A stretch of 64,000 bases of DNA from Labyrinthula sp. Ha (Eukaryota > Sar > Bigyra > Labyrinthulida > Labyrinthulaceae): positions 310,001 to 374,000 of the forward strand of contig JAALGZ010000028.1 in NCBI GenBank assembly GCA_015227615.1, given 5' to 3'. Below are positions 36,950-48,901 of the stretch, in pieces. Numbering within the stretch: position 1 is the stretch's first letter; each line of letters begins with the position of its first letter. The notes beneath the pieces were generated by a model, which saw only the letters and a program-made list of their open reading frames with translations, searched no databases and was not told the DNA's origin. Position numbers and translations under genes: made by a program.

Positions 36950-37720
36950 TGAAGGGATCGTTTTTACTAGCTGCCAAGGAAAAGACTTGGCATCAAACGC
37001 TTAATCATCTCTCTGAAAAGAGTTTGGATGGACTTAAGGAAAAAGTTAATGGTCTAGATTTTGGTGAACCAAAGGAACCCTGCGAAGGATGCTTGAAAGG
37101 GAAGTTTCTAAGAACAAAGATTAAACATGCACCTTCAGGGACAGTAAGAAAACCCTTGGAGCTCCTAGTAGCAGATCTCGTGGGACCTTTTCCGACTAGT
37201 AAAGACAAGAAGACAGGTGCTCTCATTGTTACGTGTGCTAGTAGTAACTACTCATGGAGCTTTGCTTTCACAAAGAAATCAGAAACACCCCAATTAGTGA
37301 AAAACCTAATCTTAAAGTTAGAGAGACAACATCCAGGAAAGATCAAATTTTTTCAAAGCGACAGCGGTTTGGAATTTTACAACAAGTTTTTGATCGGTTT
37401 TCTAGACAATTTAGGAATTGAAAGAAGGTACTCAAATGCCTACACCCATGAGCACAACGGCAGAGCTGAAGGAAAGAACAACATCTTGCTAAAAGCATTG
37501 AGAACTAATCTCAAAAATGCTCTACTGCCACCAGCTTTTTGGTCTTACTCGCTACTTTACGCTACTTACGTCCAAAACCGAATCTGTTCAACCAAAGCGC
37601 CTGAAACACCTTACCAAAAACTGACAGGCCTGAAGCCAGACCTTAGCAACCTTAGAGTCTTTGGATCACTTGGCTACGCGCAAGTTCCAGTAGAAGCTAG
37701 AAAAAAAACTTGAAGACACA
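36950..37720 (+). CDS. Copia integrase
   Basis: Zinc-binding start WHQTLNHLSEKSL ... CEGCLKGK (HHCC), then the catalytic core with VADLVGPFPT (first Asp), FQSDSGLEFYNK (second Asp) and HNGRAEGKNNILL (Glu). It ends in the usual TPYQKLTGLKPDLSNLRVFG motif, which is followed by a loosely conserved linker up to about 38250. Confidence 0.9.
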
Positions 37721-38269
37721 GCTACCAAGGTCCGTGTTTTAGGCATCCCAGAGCACCACCAAGGATGGCTTGTAATAGACTTAGCAAGTAAACGGGTGTT
37801 TCCCACAGCAACGTTGTCTTTAGAAGAAAACAAGTTTCTTGATCCAAACGACAGCTACAGCTTTGTTCCCCTAGAAATCATACAAAATGAGGTGCTTACA
37901 AATTCTGAGGAGTCCATTCAACACTTGGCTACTGGAATTCCTTCCACAAGATTACCAGCTGAAGCTACCGAAGAGGCCTACCAGGACAACTTTCAGCAGA
38001 ATTCTTTAGAAGTAACGGAGGAGATGGAACCCCAGAGCGCTTCTGATGACTCCCTTGAACATGTTCTTAAGTCCTCTAAGACGACTGAGTCGGAACAGAC
38101 AGCACATGAAACGGAGGAGCAGCCGTACCTCAATCGAAACTTCGACATCTCAACTAGTAACATCATTACAACTCCTCGAGTGAGATCCTCTGTAAACCAT
38201 TACTCAGCAGTAGCAGTAGGTGCAGGACGGAAGAAACTCCAAGAGTTGTTCGAATCTGAAGACAAAGAG

Positions 38270-39080
38270 GAATGGAAAAAAAGCTTACGCAAAAGAGCTT
38301 GAAGTTTTGGAAACAGTAGGAGAACTAAAGGTGGTAGAAAAGCCTACGAACTGCCGGCCCATACCATTCTATGAGGTCTTTGAAATCAAAAACGGCGCTA
38401 ACGGTAAATCGAGAATGAAAGTCAGGCTAACTGCCCGTAGGGACCTCGTCTCGGATTTTAAACGGTATTATTCCCCGGTCGTCTCGAATGAGATTATTAG
38501 GATATTTCTTTTTGTAAGTTGGACGAAAGGTTTAGAAAAAAGGCAAGCGGACATAACTAGTGCATATCTATACGGCCGTTTGGAAGAACCAGTGTACCTA
38601 CTACTACCTGAGGGACACCCACAGAAACTAGAAAATAAGTCAAAAGTTTACGAGTGTGTAGCTAGTTTATACGGTTTAAAACAGAGTGCCAAAGTGTGGT
38701 TTAGGACAATAGACTCTTTTTTAAAGAGGTTGAAGTTCCATTCATCCCTATTAGGGAGGAGAATTGTATACTTATGAGGGAAATGGCAAGACTATGTATC
38801 TGGTGGTTTATGTAGACGACTTAGCATATAGCTGCACAGAAAAACAGCTTTTAGACTGGTTTGAAGAGAAACTCAATGAACGTTTTGAAATACGTTGTGA
38901 AGAACTTACTGATAGCTTTGTGGGAACAGAAATAGTTCGCCACAATGACTGTTTATACTTATCACAACGAAGTCGAGTTTTGAAACTGGCGGAGAAGTAC
39001 AACCTCAGAGAGGGTGAAGCGCCCAGTGTGGTCACACCTATGGTTGAAAACCCACAGTTACCTGACGGTAATGAAATTGA
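38270..39080 (+). CDS. Copia reverse transcriptase
   Basis: Motifs QADITSAYLYGRLEEPVYLL, YECVASLYGLKQSAKVWF and the active site YLVVYVDDLAYS. Note the ordinary YVDD box, in contrast to the WxDD of the four Ty3 elements. Confidence 0.9.
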
Positions 39081-39089
39081 GCTCAGGGC

Positions 39090-39756
39090 GTTACAAAAGT
39101 TGGTCGGTGAACTATCTTATGTTTCAAATAATGGTAGGCCAGATATTGCGTTTCCGGTCAACTTCATTGCTAGACATGTACAATACAAAAAATTGGGGTT
39201 ATTCAGAATGGGCCGAAAAATTTTGAGGTATTTAATTAATACGAAGAATATGGCTATTATGATAAAAAGAAGCGAAAGCTTAACGCTTACTGCTTTTTCG
39301 GATGCTGCATTCGCAGATTGCCTAGAGGACAAATTCAAATCATCTTCCGGATTTGTCATTCTTTTGGGGTCCGTGCCAATTGTGTGAAAAGCAAAGAAGC
39401 TTAAGGAGGTTGCAACTTCTACAGCTGTGGCTGATTCTTTGGCCTTACACGATCTAGTGAAGGAGCTAATGTTTATGCACTACCTCATTGTTGAAGGTTT
39501 CAATCTGGAAACGGTTAGGCCCGTAGTCTACTGCGATGCCAAGGCTGCGAGAGACATTGCACTTGTAGAGGCTCCATCAAAAGCCACTTGTTACTTAGGC
39601 TCAAAGTTTTTCCTGGTTCAGCAACTAATAGAGAATCAAATGATTGAGATCAAAGAAGTGGGCACTGATGACAATGTTGCTGATCTGTTTACGAAAAGCT
39701 TAGGAAAGAAAAAGTATGAGATGTTCTCAAAAGCGCTAATGAAAACAATGCTCTAA
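39090..39756 (+). CDS. Copia RNase H
   Basis: Contains GRPDIAFPVNFIARH, AFSDAAFADC, a KSSSGFVILLGS strand, VYCDAKAARDIA and NVADLFTKSLGKKKYE, the closing motif of copia RNase H. Confidence 0.88.
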
Positions 39757-39767
39757 GTACGGAGGAG

Positions 39768-39921
39768 TGTTATAAATTTATGCTACTTAGACCTTTTTTA
39801 GTATCACAGTTTTTGGTTTAAGTAGCCAGCGAGATATGTATTGTTCAGTCAAGGGGATTTAACCTAAAAAATAACAATAAAATAAACAAGTACAGACCTT
39901 TCTTCTCCACACTTTACATCA
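39768..39921 (+). repeat. 3' LTR of the copia element
   Basis: 154 bp, TGTTATAAATTT ... TTTACATCA, followed by the TAAAA target copy and then the last piece of myosin copy 1. Confidence 0.93.
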
Positions 39922-40026
39922 TAAAATGTCTCTTTTACCAGGAAAAATAAAGATGCCTAATTGGATTGGACTATAGAAGAATGTTTGGAAGAGCCAATTC
40001 TAGATTTTTGAACAAGCCTTTTATTG
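39922..40026 (+). pseudogene. Myosin copy 1, last tail piece
   Basis: Matches the end of copy 2 (MSLLPGKNKNDL..., LEEP, LDFSNKP) at the DNA level but is shorter and no longer open. Similarity ends at about 40026. Confidence 0.75.
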
Positions 40027-40502
40027 AGTACATTTCTAAAACTCAGTGCTTATTATTTAGCTTCTTGAAAAAATTTCTTCTCAAACTTCTTATTCTTGAC
40101 TCTATTAATCTTACTACTATTGCGTCTACTTAAAAACACTCTAAAACCACCCAAAAATCTATCTATATATATATATATATATCCCCTCATTATTCCCAGG
40201 ACAGCTGCATCTGAATACTTTCCGTTCAGGTTCACTGTATTCTTACTTCAAACCACGTCATCACTTATCTGATAGACATCTTACCTCAATACTACTTTAC
40301 TGTGAGTATAAAATAACCTCAGCCTAAGTATAAAGTAAAAGACAATATTTTGAATATACTGCCGATTTCCAGTCCCAGATAGGTTTTAGACATCAGCTTC
40401 TCGACTCCTACCATTTATATATCGACAAAACAGACCACTCATTTATATTTTTCCAACACTAAAAAATGCTGTTCGCCGACGAGCTCACAATGAGCGATCT
40501 AT
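40027..40502. other. Gap between myosin copy 1 and element C
   Basis: No supported gene. An (AT)n tract lies at 40164-40182. Just before element C an ATG opens a short frame MLFADELTMSDLL (from 40466) that runs into the LTR. It might be the start of a gene cut by the insertion, but I cannot find its continuation. Confidence 0.4.
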
Positions 40503-41175
40503 TGCGTTTTTCGTGTCGATAAAATAACAACTACACGTCCGCGGAAGCAAGGCTTTAGGTCCTAAAATTCACCAGTTGACTTTAAATAACAATAGCTTCT
40601 TAAATTTCCTTTCTTTTATGTTTTTCTTTTTTATATCTCTTAACGGTTAACAAAAACTAATAATGTATATAAAAAACTATTTCAAGTGTGCTAAAGTGTG
40701 TTATATTTCAAAGCATTTCATATACCACACTAATTTACCCTAATAGGTGTTCACACTACATCGCCTTCTACAAATTTTTCACATCTCATTATATGTCAAT
40801 CGGAACTAACGATATTTCGTTCTCAATTTATATCACCAAATGTCACCAAATGTAAATTCATAGCATAAAAACATCGGTAAACAAACCACCCTTACATCTC
40901 ATCTCGGGCGAATTTTACCACACAATACAAAAGTAAAAAGACAGCAAATTAGGTTTTCAATTTTCCCAAATCGCTTACATCTTCCTCAAAACACTTCGAA
41001 ACAAGTCAAAAACCACATAACATTTTCATATCTACTTCATAGATCCGGAATATACCAAAATTTCACACACAGCTCAACATTCGTCACATTTATGTTCACA
41101 TTTCACCTTTTAACAACGTAAAAAGCATTACTGAATAGAAAAGCTGAAATAAATTATATCAGAAACGTCATAACA
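40503..41175 (-). repeat. 3' LTR of element C
   Basis: 673 bp, over four times longer than the LTRs of elements A and B. Related to the solo LTR at 48902-49585. Confidence 0.9.
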
Positions 41176-41319
41176 TTGCCCCTTTCAGCGCCAGAGTTTT
41201 ACAATTCGTTCCCCACGGTGAACCATCTCTCCCTTAAATTGTTTTTCTCCCAAAAAGCCCCAAAAATTTTTCATCCTTAGTACAACTTTGTTCGACTAAA
41301 GAATATAATTCAGTAGGCT

Positions 41320-42110
41320 ATTGTGAATTTCCATTTCTACGTCCATACAATATCTCCTTTCCCAAAGATCTAACTTTTAAACAGCTTGGTAAATTATTGT
41401 AAACTTCTAAATAGCACCCTTTGGTGCATTTCATCGTCAAGTTCCCTAAAGTAGATACGATTTTGTCCCTACCGTTGGTTTTGACCCATAAAATCTTCCC
41501 TTTATATTGAATAGAATTGCGTTCAAATAATTTTTCTACCACTTTTTCTTTGCATCTGACCACCCAAATAAGCACCAAAGTGTTTTTTATAACTGTTTTT
41601 AAATTCAATTCCACAATCTATTCATCTTTCATAGTGGTGTACGTCACTGATGGTCCACGTCTCGGATCACCAAAGAATACATTCCAAGGTGGATCAACAA
41701 CAATAATGTCAAATTTATTCTCAGCTCTAGCTAAATACTTTCTAACATCTCCAGAAACATATCTAAAAGTAAAAATAGGCTTCCATCTGAGGAATACACA
41801 ATTCACTCTATCATCAACCACTTTTACAAGGTTTGGAGCTTCACATTCAATAAATTTCATATCTTCAAAACTCTGGGAAATAACTTTCTATCTGAGTAAT
41901 AACTTATCGACTTCTTGAATTCTTCTTCTTATAACCACTTCTCTAGCTTTTAGATCACTCCATATTTTTTTTAGAAAATATGAAAAATCATCTTTGCTGC
42001 CATTAAATTTAGGAAAAAAGTTTTTCCAATCAGAATCTCTCTTCTTTACAGTTTTCAACATTGTTTCTACGCCTTCCGCGTAAGTTATATCAAACAATAC
42101 CAACTTATTC
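41320..42110 (-). CDS. Element C MT-A70-like methyltransferase
   Basis: Holds FDIIVVDPPWNVFFGDPRRG (the catalytic DPPW plus the R-G-P motif shared with the other elements), then VTYTTMKDEE, LVLIWVVRCKEKVVE, GKILWVKTN and a closing part. Compare METTL3 DPPWDIHM, YGTMSDDEM and IIWVKTN. The last C-terminal blocks are harder to follow than in element B. The fold and active-site motif still point clearly to the N6-adenine family. Confidence 0.8.
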
Positions 42111-42257
42111 CCTGCATACCTATCACTATTCTCCTTATGCCTTTTTAATTACTTCCAACTGAACAAAATCTTCTTTAACAATATCTTATCTTCTGTTCGG
42201 GTAAATTTTGGATGGAGTAGTTACAACCTGTGAATCTCAGGTTTTCCCGCTTCAACT

Positions 42258-42440
42258 TTCTTACATCCAGTCTCAATCCATGATAAATCTTTAAACTTTT
42301 TCTATCAACTAAATTTTGGATCTTGGTGTAGAGTTTTTGCTTTGTTTTTCTAGGAACAAACTTTCCTATCGATTGGAGATCACCGAAACCCACAACAAGA
42401 ATAGCAAACCTTAAAGACTCTGTTTCAAATGTAGACCAAT
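42258..42440 (-). CDS. Element C Myb/SANT-like domain
   Basis: The clearest example of this domain: NWSTFETESLRFAILVVGFG, then DLQSIGKFVPRKTKQKLYTK, IQNLVDRKSLKIY and HGLRLDV. Trp, acidic residue, hydrophobic helix, G.G turn, I, basic helix with K(T).Q.LY..iQ match the Myb/SANT helix pattern. A preceding 70-residue segment (WTRS...) is not recognised. Confidence 0.6.
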
Positions 42441-42619
42441 TACTTCGAGTCCATATCCTATCTTCGTCTATAACTACTTTTCCGTAAATTAACTTCTTAT
42501 CAAAAGAAGTAGATTCATCTTTACTAACAACATAAAGCGAAGATATATTCCCATCAACTTCTATTTCAAAATCATAAAATACCACAGACAAATATTGAAC
42601 TAATTCCCTAACCAACTTC

Positions 42620-43890
42620 CCAGAATTATCTTCAATAAACTTCATTAATAAATCAGGTAAATCTTTGTACATCGTGGTTACAGGTTATAAAGTGTTATCC
42701 TTATCATCAAACCCTCTCCACTTTACTTCAAAAAATAAATTATCTTCTTCTCCTTTAACTAGCTTCGTAAGCTTTTCCACTTCCAGGTTATTATTATCCA
42801 TTCGAAAAGCTAACTTCGTTAAAGGACTCGGCAAAAAACTATCAGGAGTGAAGGGAATTAATAGAGTTGAGTATCACAACTTTTCCTTGCCATCCAAATC
42901 AGCCATAAGATATAAATTATCAATGACAACTTCTTTTACTTGATAAGGACCGCAACATCTGGGTTTAGTCTTATTCTTCTTTCCTGCAGAAACTTCTTTC
43001 TCCAAAAGCCAAACATATTCACCTTCATTAAAACAAATTGGAGTAGCTCCTTTGCTGCGACGTAAATTATTCTTGGCACGAGACTCAAAACCTTTAACAT
43101 CTGCATCCTTCTGCATCTTTTCTAAATCATCCCTTAACTTCAATACCACTTCTTCTAAACTCCTTCTTTCATTAGCATCCATATTCCTATAAATACTACC
43201 AAGAAGACATTTATCTTCATCTACACCAATCATTAACTGTAAAGGTGTTAACTTAGATCCTCTGCAGCTTAAAGGTGTTTGGTTAATATGAGCTTGAACC
43301 ATCCTTAAAATATCAGGTCAATCATTAGAGCTCAAATCAAACTCAGAGACTAGACTTCTAAGATGGCGCAAAATATTGAGATTCTGTGCTTCTACTGCTC
43401 CCGCAGTATGGGATACATAAATCGCAGTAAATTTATGGCTACATCCACAACTCCGCAAAAAATGTTCAACCACTTTTGCGGTGAAATGAGAGCCGCTGTC
43501 AGTGGTCAATATAAAATTGTTACGCAACTGGAAATGACTATGCGAATCCCATAACATCGCAACTAAATTCTCTGCATTAGCTCTCTCACAATAACGTAAA
43601 ATAGTAGTACGAGTGAGGCTGTCAACTAATGAGAGCACCCATTCCTTCGTATTAATATAAAGAGAATCTGAAAGCAATACTTGGCCAGCTCGGTTACCCC
43701 ATTCTGTAACATGTAAGGGTCTCCTAACCACCAAACTGGGTTTTTGGAAATGTATGCATTGCCTACGAAAAACTTCGTGAGCTTCTAAATACAAAACTAG
43801 AACTTCCTTCTCAAAATAATAATTCTCCTTCACAAAACCCAACTCTCTAGTTTTTGCTCCATGATTATATAACAAATGGGCATGCAACAT
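42620..43890 (-). CDS. Element C integrase and chromodomain
   Basis: Zinc block start MLHAHLLYNHG ... CIHFQKPS region, then the core with VLLSDSLYINTKEWVLSLVD (first Asp), LTTDSGSHFTAKVVEHFL (second Asp) and GAVEAQNLNILRHL (Glu). A C-terminal part has YVWLLEKEVSAGKK and CCGPYQVKEV. The chromodomain at 42620-42820 reads LEVEKLTKLVKG, then FFEVKWRGFDDKDN. Confidence 0.85.
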
Positions 43891-44079
43891 AACTAAAGAT
43901 ATTAAACTTTTGGTAACAATAATTTTCTCACCCTTTCTCTGTAGCTCTGTAATGTTTTCTTTGAAGTCTTTCTTTTGTAAATCAAATAATAATTTGTAGT
44001 CAATGTTTTTCCATCCGGTTTCTTGTACATTCCATGCACCTGGATGTCTAGGGGATACATGTAAAAGATGAATACTGCG

Positions 44080-45640
44080 TCAGAAATCCAGCTCGATGGG
44101 CCTATCTTCTACTCTTTGTATCGCTCTACAGATTATTTCTATTTCAATACCTGCATCTCTATACTTGGAATTTAGCCATCGGATTAAGCAGTCTGCAGGA
44201 ATGTTTTGGTATCCGTCTAAGTGACGCGCTATTAAATAAAGTTTCATGAACTCTAGCGCCCACCGACTTAACCTATTCCCATGACTTTTAAGCTTTGCAT
44301 TTGATGGATTAAGTATATTAACTAGGTTCTTGTGATCTGTGGACAACACTTTGTCATTAACATTATATTTCAAATAATATGAGAACTTCTTTACTGCAAT
44401 TAAAACTGGATAAAGTTCCTTACAAGAAATATACCATTTCAAAGATGAGCCAGTAAAACTTAAGCTACTGAATGCTATAACTCTGTAATTGCTGGTAAAA
44501 GGATTAACTAAATCAACTTCTTCCTTCATTTGAGTAATGTATAGTGAATAAAACCTGTCACTGGCGTCCGTAAATAAGTAAATATTTTTTTAGGGTTATA
44601 ATACCCCAAAGAATGATGTATTGAATTTTCTATAGCTAAGATCATCTCATCGTAAGCCAAGTTCATCTCGACATTCCAATTAATAACAATACGTTTTCGC
44701 TCCAAGTTCCTTAATTTCCCGCTTATTTTATTACTTCCTAATAAAAGTTTTCTTATTCTCGAAAAGCCAGGTATTACTGAAGATATGAAGTTAGCGGTAT
44801 ATACTAGCTGAGCTAGTTCATGTAAATAAACAGGTTTCACTCGGCTAAGTAATTTCTCCGCATAGATTCCATCATACGTCCAGCCTTTAGCATTAAACTT
44901 CCTTCCACAAAGCACGAGCTCTCTGTTAACTAAATCATACTTGTCAATGTTTAATCACAACTGATTTCTTTGTATTTGCTTCATAAACTTCTCTGTATTA
45001 TCATATGAATCATTGAGGCTACCCCCCCCCATGATAATACTATCGTCGATCCATTGTAAAGAATGTTTAGGCCACAGCCCAGCTGGTTGCAGCACTTCAC
45101 TAATTTGTCGCATTGAGAAAAGACTAGGGGTATTGCACCACCCCTGAGGTGCACCCAAAAAAGAATAAACTACCCCCCATGGGGTAGTAAAAGTAAAGTA
45201 CTTGCCTGCTTGCTTGTCGCAAGCGAGGTAATCGAAACCTGATAGAAGGTCGAAGCCACAAAAATAACTGTTGCCTCTGATCCTATCAAGTTGTAAGTCA
45301 ATTAAAGGTAGCGTATTGTCTACCTTTAACGTAACCTTATTTAAAGGTCTAAAATCCACAACAAGGCAAAACTTCTTTAGTCCTTTCTTCGGCACTACGA
45401 GCGTTGACATGGCGATAACTGGGTTATCATTTACTTCAATAATACCAGCCTTTAACATTTTTTCCACTCTGCTATGAAGAAAGTTCTGCTGTTCTTGCCC
45501 CAAAAGATGTTGCTTCTGTTTACCAATAACTGCACCCTCCATTACATCACATTTTATAGGTGTTATTTTTGAAAGTTGAGTATAAGATTCACCATCTCCA
45601 AAAGCTTTAGAGTTGTCGAGAAACAAATTCAAAAACTTTG
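44080..45640 (-). CDS. Element C reverse transcriptase and RNase H
   Basis: RT: KMLKAGIIEVNDN, STLVVPKKGLKKF, CLVVDFRPLNKV, LPLIDLQLDRI, GFDLLSGFDYLACDK, SFLGAPQGWCNTPSLF, and the active-site box LQWIDDSIIMG at 45042-45053 with Trp at the first position. RNase H includes LKWYISCKELYPVLI and STDHKNLVNIL. Confidence 0.9.
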
Positions 45641-46500
45641 CTTCCAAGTTAAAGATTCTACAAACTCTTGCAAATCAATGAACTCCATCTTACTTCTTAT
45701 TCTCTCTTTCAACCTCAAGTCATCAGCTACAATATCCTCCACATCCGCACAAGCACAAAGGTCAATATTTTCTATGTCCATGTATTCATTATCTTCTGGC
45801 CATAATTCTCCAAAGAATTCGGGCGGTAGCTGACTCCCATTCCAGGGAAGCATACTTTTGATATCTACTTCTTCAGCTTCCTGATTCTCCATATCTACTG
45901 TAGCGACAAACCATCCAGCTAGGTCTTTTCTTCTAAGGGTAAGAATATCTCTACTAACCGTAATCTGTAGCGCGCTCACTGGATCTAGTTCGTAATGCTT
46001 CAATACTTCATTGCCAATGATGATATCATCCCACTCAAGAACTTCCATCACCATGGCTTCTATTTTCTCAAAAAATAAACGTCGTTTTACTCCTGGACTC
46101 ATCCAACACTTTTATCTCATTAATAAGTGCCATTTAATGGACTGGATAGACAACTCCACCAGCAGCATGAACTCTTATTGGTTTCTTTAAATCTCTTAGC
46201 TCATCACAACATGATTTAAACTTCCCATTGATAGCACTACGATATGCTCCTGAGTCCAATAACCCATTGAAAATAGTTCCATTGATTTTCATCGGTAAAA
46301 ATGCATTAGCTGGTTTCTTCCCATACTTATTTCTATCGCCCACTTTCATAAGGTCAACCACTTTCATAACTTTCATATTTATAAAATCATCCTTTTCTTC
46401 TTCCTTATCCCTCTGTTCACTAAATAAACCCTCAGGTACGTCATCCAAAACGGTAAAATTACTTGCATCAAAATATTTCTTGGTTTTTTCTTCCACGACT
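45640..46500 (-). CDS. Element C protease and linker
   Basis: Aspartic protease active site FNGLLDSGAYRSAI, then VVYPVH and DDIIIGNEVLKHYE (the IIGnevL strand), followed by an acidic linker rich in Asp and Glu before RT. Confidence 0.8.
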
Positions 46501-47522
46501 GATTCACCATTTGGAAATATTTTTCACCGCTATAGCACCTGATTGGCTATTCCTCTGCAAGTAAATCTTTAGTCTTCTTTCCATTTCTTCTTTCCCTGGG
46601 TAAGGTTTCGCAGGGTTACCCGCTTTTGCATCATAACAATATGGTTTAGTATGACCATATTGCCAGTCGTAATCACGAAGTAATTGAGCATCTTTCTGAG
46701 CTTCTTACTGCTTAACTGCAGGCTTTGTTACTTTAAGATCATATTTAACTTTCTTGTTCGCTATCGACATCTTTTTGTTTGCGGATTTAACTTCTGAATT
46801 TGATCTTCCTTTATTCTGACCAGAAAATAGGTTTTCAGTTCCTTCCTGACATGCTTCGGAGGTATAGACGCTAACACATACTTCTTCAAAGCTATTTTGT
46901 TATCTTCCTTTAACTCTGGTTTCAACGACAGATCTTACTTCATCACACAGATGTGAGGTGGAAGCAAACTAAATATTGCCTTCGCTATACTTTTCCCTTT
47001 TCTCTCAGCATGCAACGGAAGGTAAGATAAAATTTCTTCTACCTCCTGAAATAAAATCTCCACAGCTTCTTCTTCGTCTATGTTCTGCTTAAACTTCAAC
47101 TGGTCTTTAATTAAACCTTCTGCACTGCCCGCAGACTCCACCCTGATCTTTACAACTTTCTTTTTCAAAGCATCAATAATAACTTTGTTGCTGCTCAATT
47201 GCCCCAAACATCCGAGTTGTTTATAGGGGATCTTGCCAAGTTTAGAACGTAGACTGATATATTCTATTTGCTCTGGTAATTCCCTCTTATACTCATATAT
47301 GAATCTGTTCACTGATTTCAAAGTAAACTCCTCAAGCACATGTGTATCAGCGTGCCTTCCTCCCATACTATTTATAACAGACTGCATTTCTTTCTTATGG
47401 TCCTCCTTCTGTCTCTCTAGGGTTTTACCAAATTCTTCTCTGTGTTCTTTCATCATCTCTGCAAACATTCGCATAACTCCATTCATATTTAACTTCCTTG
47501 AACCGTCAGGAGAGTCTGTCAT
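46500..47522 (-). CDS. Element C gag
   Basis: N-terminal part from MTDSPDGSRKLNMNGVMRM with a charged coiled stretch (EFGKTLERQKEDHKKEMQ), then a helical capsid-like part ending FSLLPPHICVMK. The remainder towards the protease is basic and poorly preserved. Confidence 0.65.
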
Positions 47523-47634
47523 TCACAATAATATTTGATATAAAACTTCTTCAAAAATTCTCCAAAAATAAAACTTCAAATCAACTTTTAATTAACCTTA
47601 AAAAGTCCTTACTAAATTTACAATATTGCAATAT

Positions 47635-48308
47635 TGCATTTTACGTGTCGATAAATTAATAACTACACGTCCGCGGAAGCAAGGCTTTAGGTCGTAAAAT
47701 TCAATAGTTGACTTTAAATAACAATAGCTTCTTAAATTTCCTTTCTTTTATGTTTTCCTTTTTTATATCTCTTAACGGTTAACAAAAACTAATAATATAT
47801 GTCAAAACTATTTCAAGTTTTTTTCCAAAGTATAATATATTTTAAAGCATTTCCAATACTGAGTTAAAATAGCCCAATAGATGACCATTTTGCACTTTTA
47901 CCTACAAATCTCCCTTATATTATTCCATATCAATCGTGACTAACGATATTCCATTTCAAATTTATATCACCAAATGTCACCAAATGTAAATTTACAGCAT
48001 AAAACATCAGCATACAAACCACCCTTATATCTCATCACGGGCGAAAATTACCACATAATACGAAGGTAAAAAGACATCAAATTGGGTTTTCAAATCATCC
48101 AAAATCCCCATATCTCCTGGAAAACACTCCGAAATAAGTCAATAACCACCTATTATCATCATATCTTCATCATAGGTCCATAATATAACATAAATTCACA
48201 TAAATATCAATATCCATTGAAATTTTATCCATATTTCACCTTTTAACAACGTAAAAAGAATTACTGAATAGAAAAGCTGAAATAAATCATATCAGAAACA
48301 TCATAACA
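47635..48308 (-). repeat. 5' LTR of element C
   Basis: 674 bp, paired with 40503-41175. Confidence 0.9.
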
Positions 48309-48498
48309 TTCTTCAGTTGTTATTCTTCAAAGGTCATATATTTTTGCTGAACAAAATATTTTTTCCTGTATCTGAAGACACCAAGGTGGAACTCTTATTA
48401 GTCCTTCTCCTGGTACTCAAGGAATAGGACCTTATCAAGCACCATAAGTTGTCTAAACAAAAGTTCTGTTTTTTATTTATTTTGCACTTCGGTTAAAC
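48309..48498. other. Gap to the right of element C
   Basis: No gene supported. One short open piece ends GTLISPSPGTQGIGPYQAP, which looks protein-like, but I cannot connect it to anything. Confidence 0.3.
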
Positions 48499-48900
48499 GG
48501 AAAAGAATTTCCATTGTCAACTAGAGTGTCATACAATAAACACATATCGCCACGATATACCCTATCATCCGAAAACAATAAGATATATAAAATATATTGC
48601 AAATTTCCAGCGTCAAGAAACGATAGGGTTTCACGAAAATGATACAACATATCGTGAAAATATCGCGAAGTATCAAAGCCGATTCGGACTTTTGGGAGAA
48701 CATTCTTTTATTTTTCCGCAAATGAATGAAAATGATCAACAAAAATCAAGAAAGAGAAAGAAACCAACTCAATTCCACGGGTATGATCCATCGATAATGA
48801 GTATTCCAGGAGACCCAAGATTACATCCACAAAAAAATGCCAAGTGGTTGGGTGTTAATTACCACGCGTCGCAGCCTATAAACAATGTGTGGAGAGACTG
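48499..48900 (+). CDS. Unassigned coding piece
   Basis: About 134 open codons without a stop, with no ATG until MNENDQQ near 48721. The C-terminal half (KSRKRKKPTQFHGYDPS, PGDPRLHPQKNAKWLGVNY) has a basic patch and a proline/histidine-rich segment that look like real protein. The frame stops just where the solo LTR begins, so it may be the left part of a host gene cut by that insertion. The family is not recognised. Confidence 0.4.
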
Positions 48901-48901
48901 A

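Larger units (their letters stand above)
31092..39921 (+). mobile_element. Ty1/copia retrotransposon, split by a hAT transposon
   Basis: LTRs at 31092-31237 (146 bp) and 39768-39921 (154 bp) are nearly the same, with about five substitutions and one small gap, so the insertion is fairly young. The 5-bp target duplication is TAAAA (31087-31091, 39922-39926), and copy 2 of the myosin shows the unfilled site. A purine tract (ACGGAGGAG) precedes the 3' LTR. Part order is gag, protease, integrase, RT, RNase H, the Ty1/copia order. Without the 4.5-kb hAT insert it is about 4.3 kb. All parts are recognisable. It has about six breaks besides the hAT insertion. No methyltransferase or chromodomain is present. 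Confidence 0.93.
21395..40026 (+). pseudogene. Myosin copy 1, split by two retrotransposons
   Basis: Three blocks match myosin copy 2 on the other strand (50990-54038): 21395-22176, 29025-31091 and about 39922-40026. The gaps between them are exactly the Ty3 element B and the copia element, each flanked by a short duplication of the myosin sequence (CTGG and TAAAA). The first 13-15 codons seen in copy 2 are missing. Counted with the shared frame changes near 29445 and 29695 and a private one-base loss near 30490 (copy 2 has a C there), this copy cannot make a full motor. Confidence 0.9.
40503..48308 (-). mobile_element. Ty3/gypsy retrotransposon C
   Basis: LTRs of 673 and 674 bp (40503-41175 and 47635-48308) read TGTTATGA ... 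GCA on the minus strand. They differ at roughly one base in eight, with the middle most diverged, so the insertion is old. The purine tract TGAAAGGGGCAA lies next to the 3' LTR, very like that of element B. No target duplication is evident. Part order is gag, protease, RT, RNase H, integrase, chromodomain, Myb/SANT-like domain and MT-A70 methyltransferase. All are recognisable. About a dozen breaks. Confidence 0.9.

Noticed and set aside
40466-40502. MLFADELTMSDLL as the start of a real gene cut by element C
   Set aside because: Only 13 codons are visible and no continuation is found on the other side of the element.
45023-45032. C-run as a functional site
   Set aside because: A short homopolymer inside element C; more likely slippage or base-calling noise. 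The same applies to the runs near 50094 and 61112.
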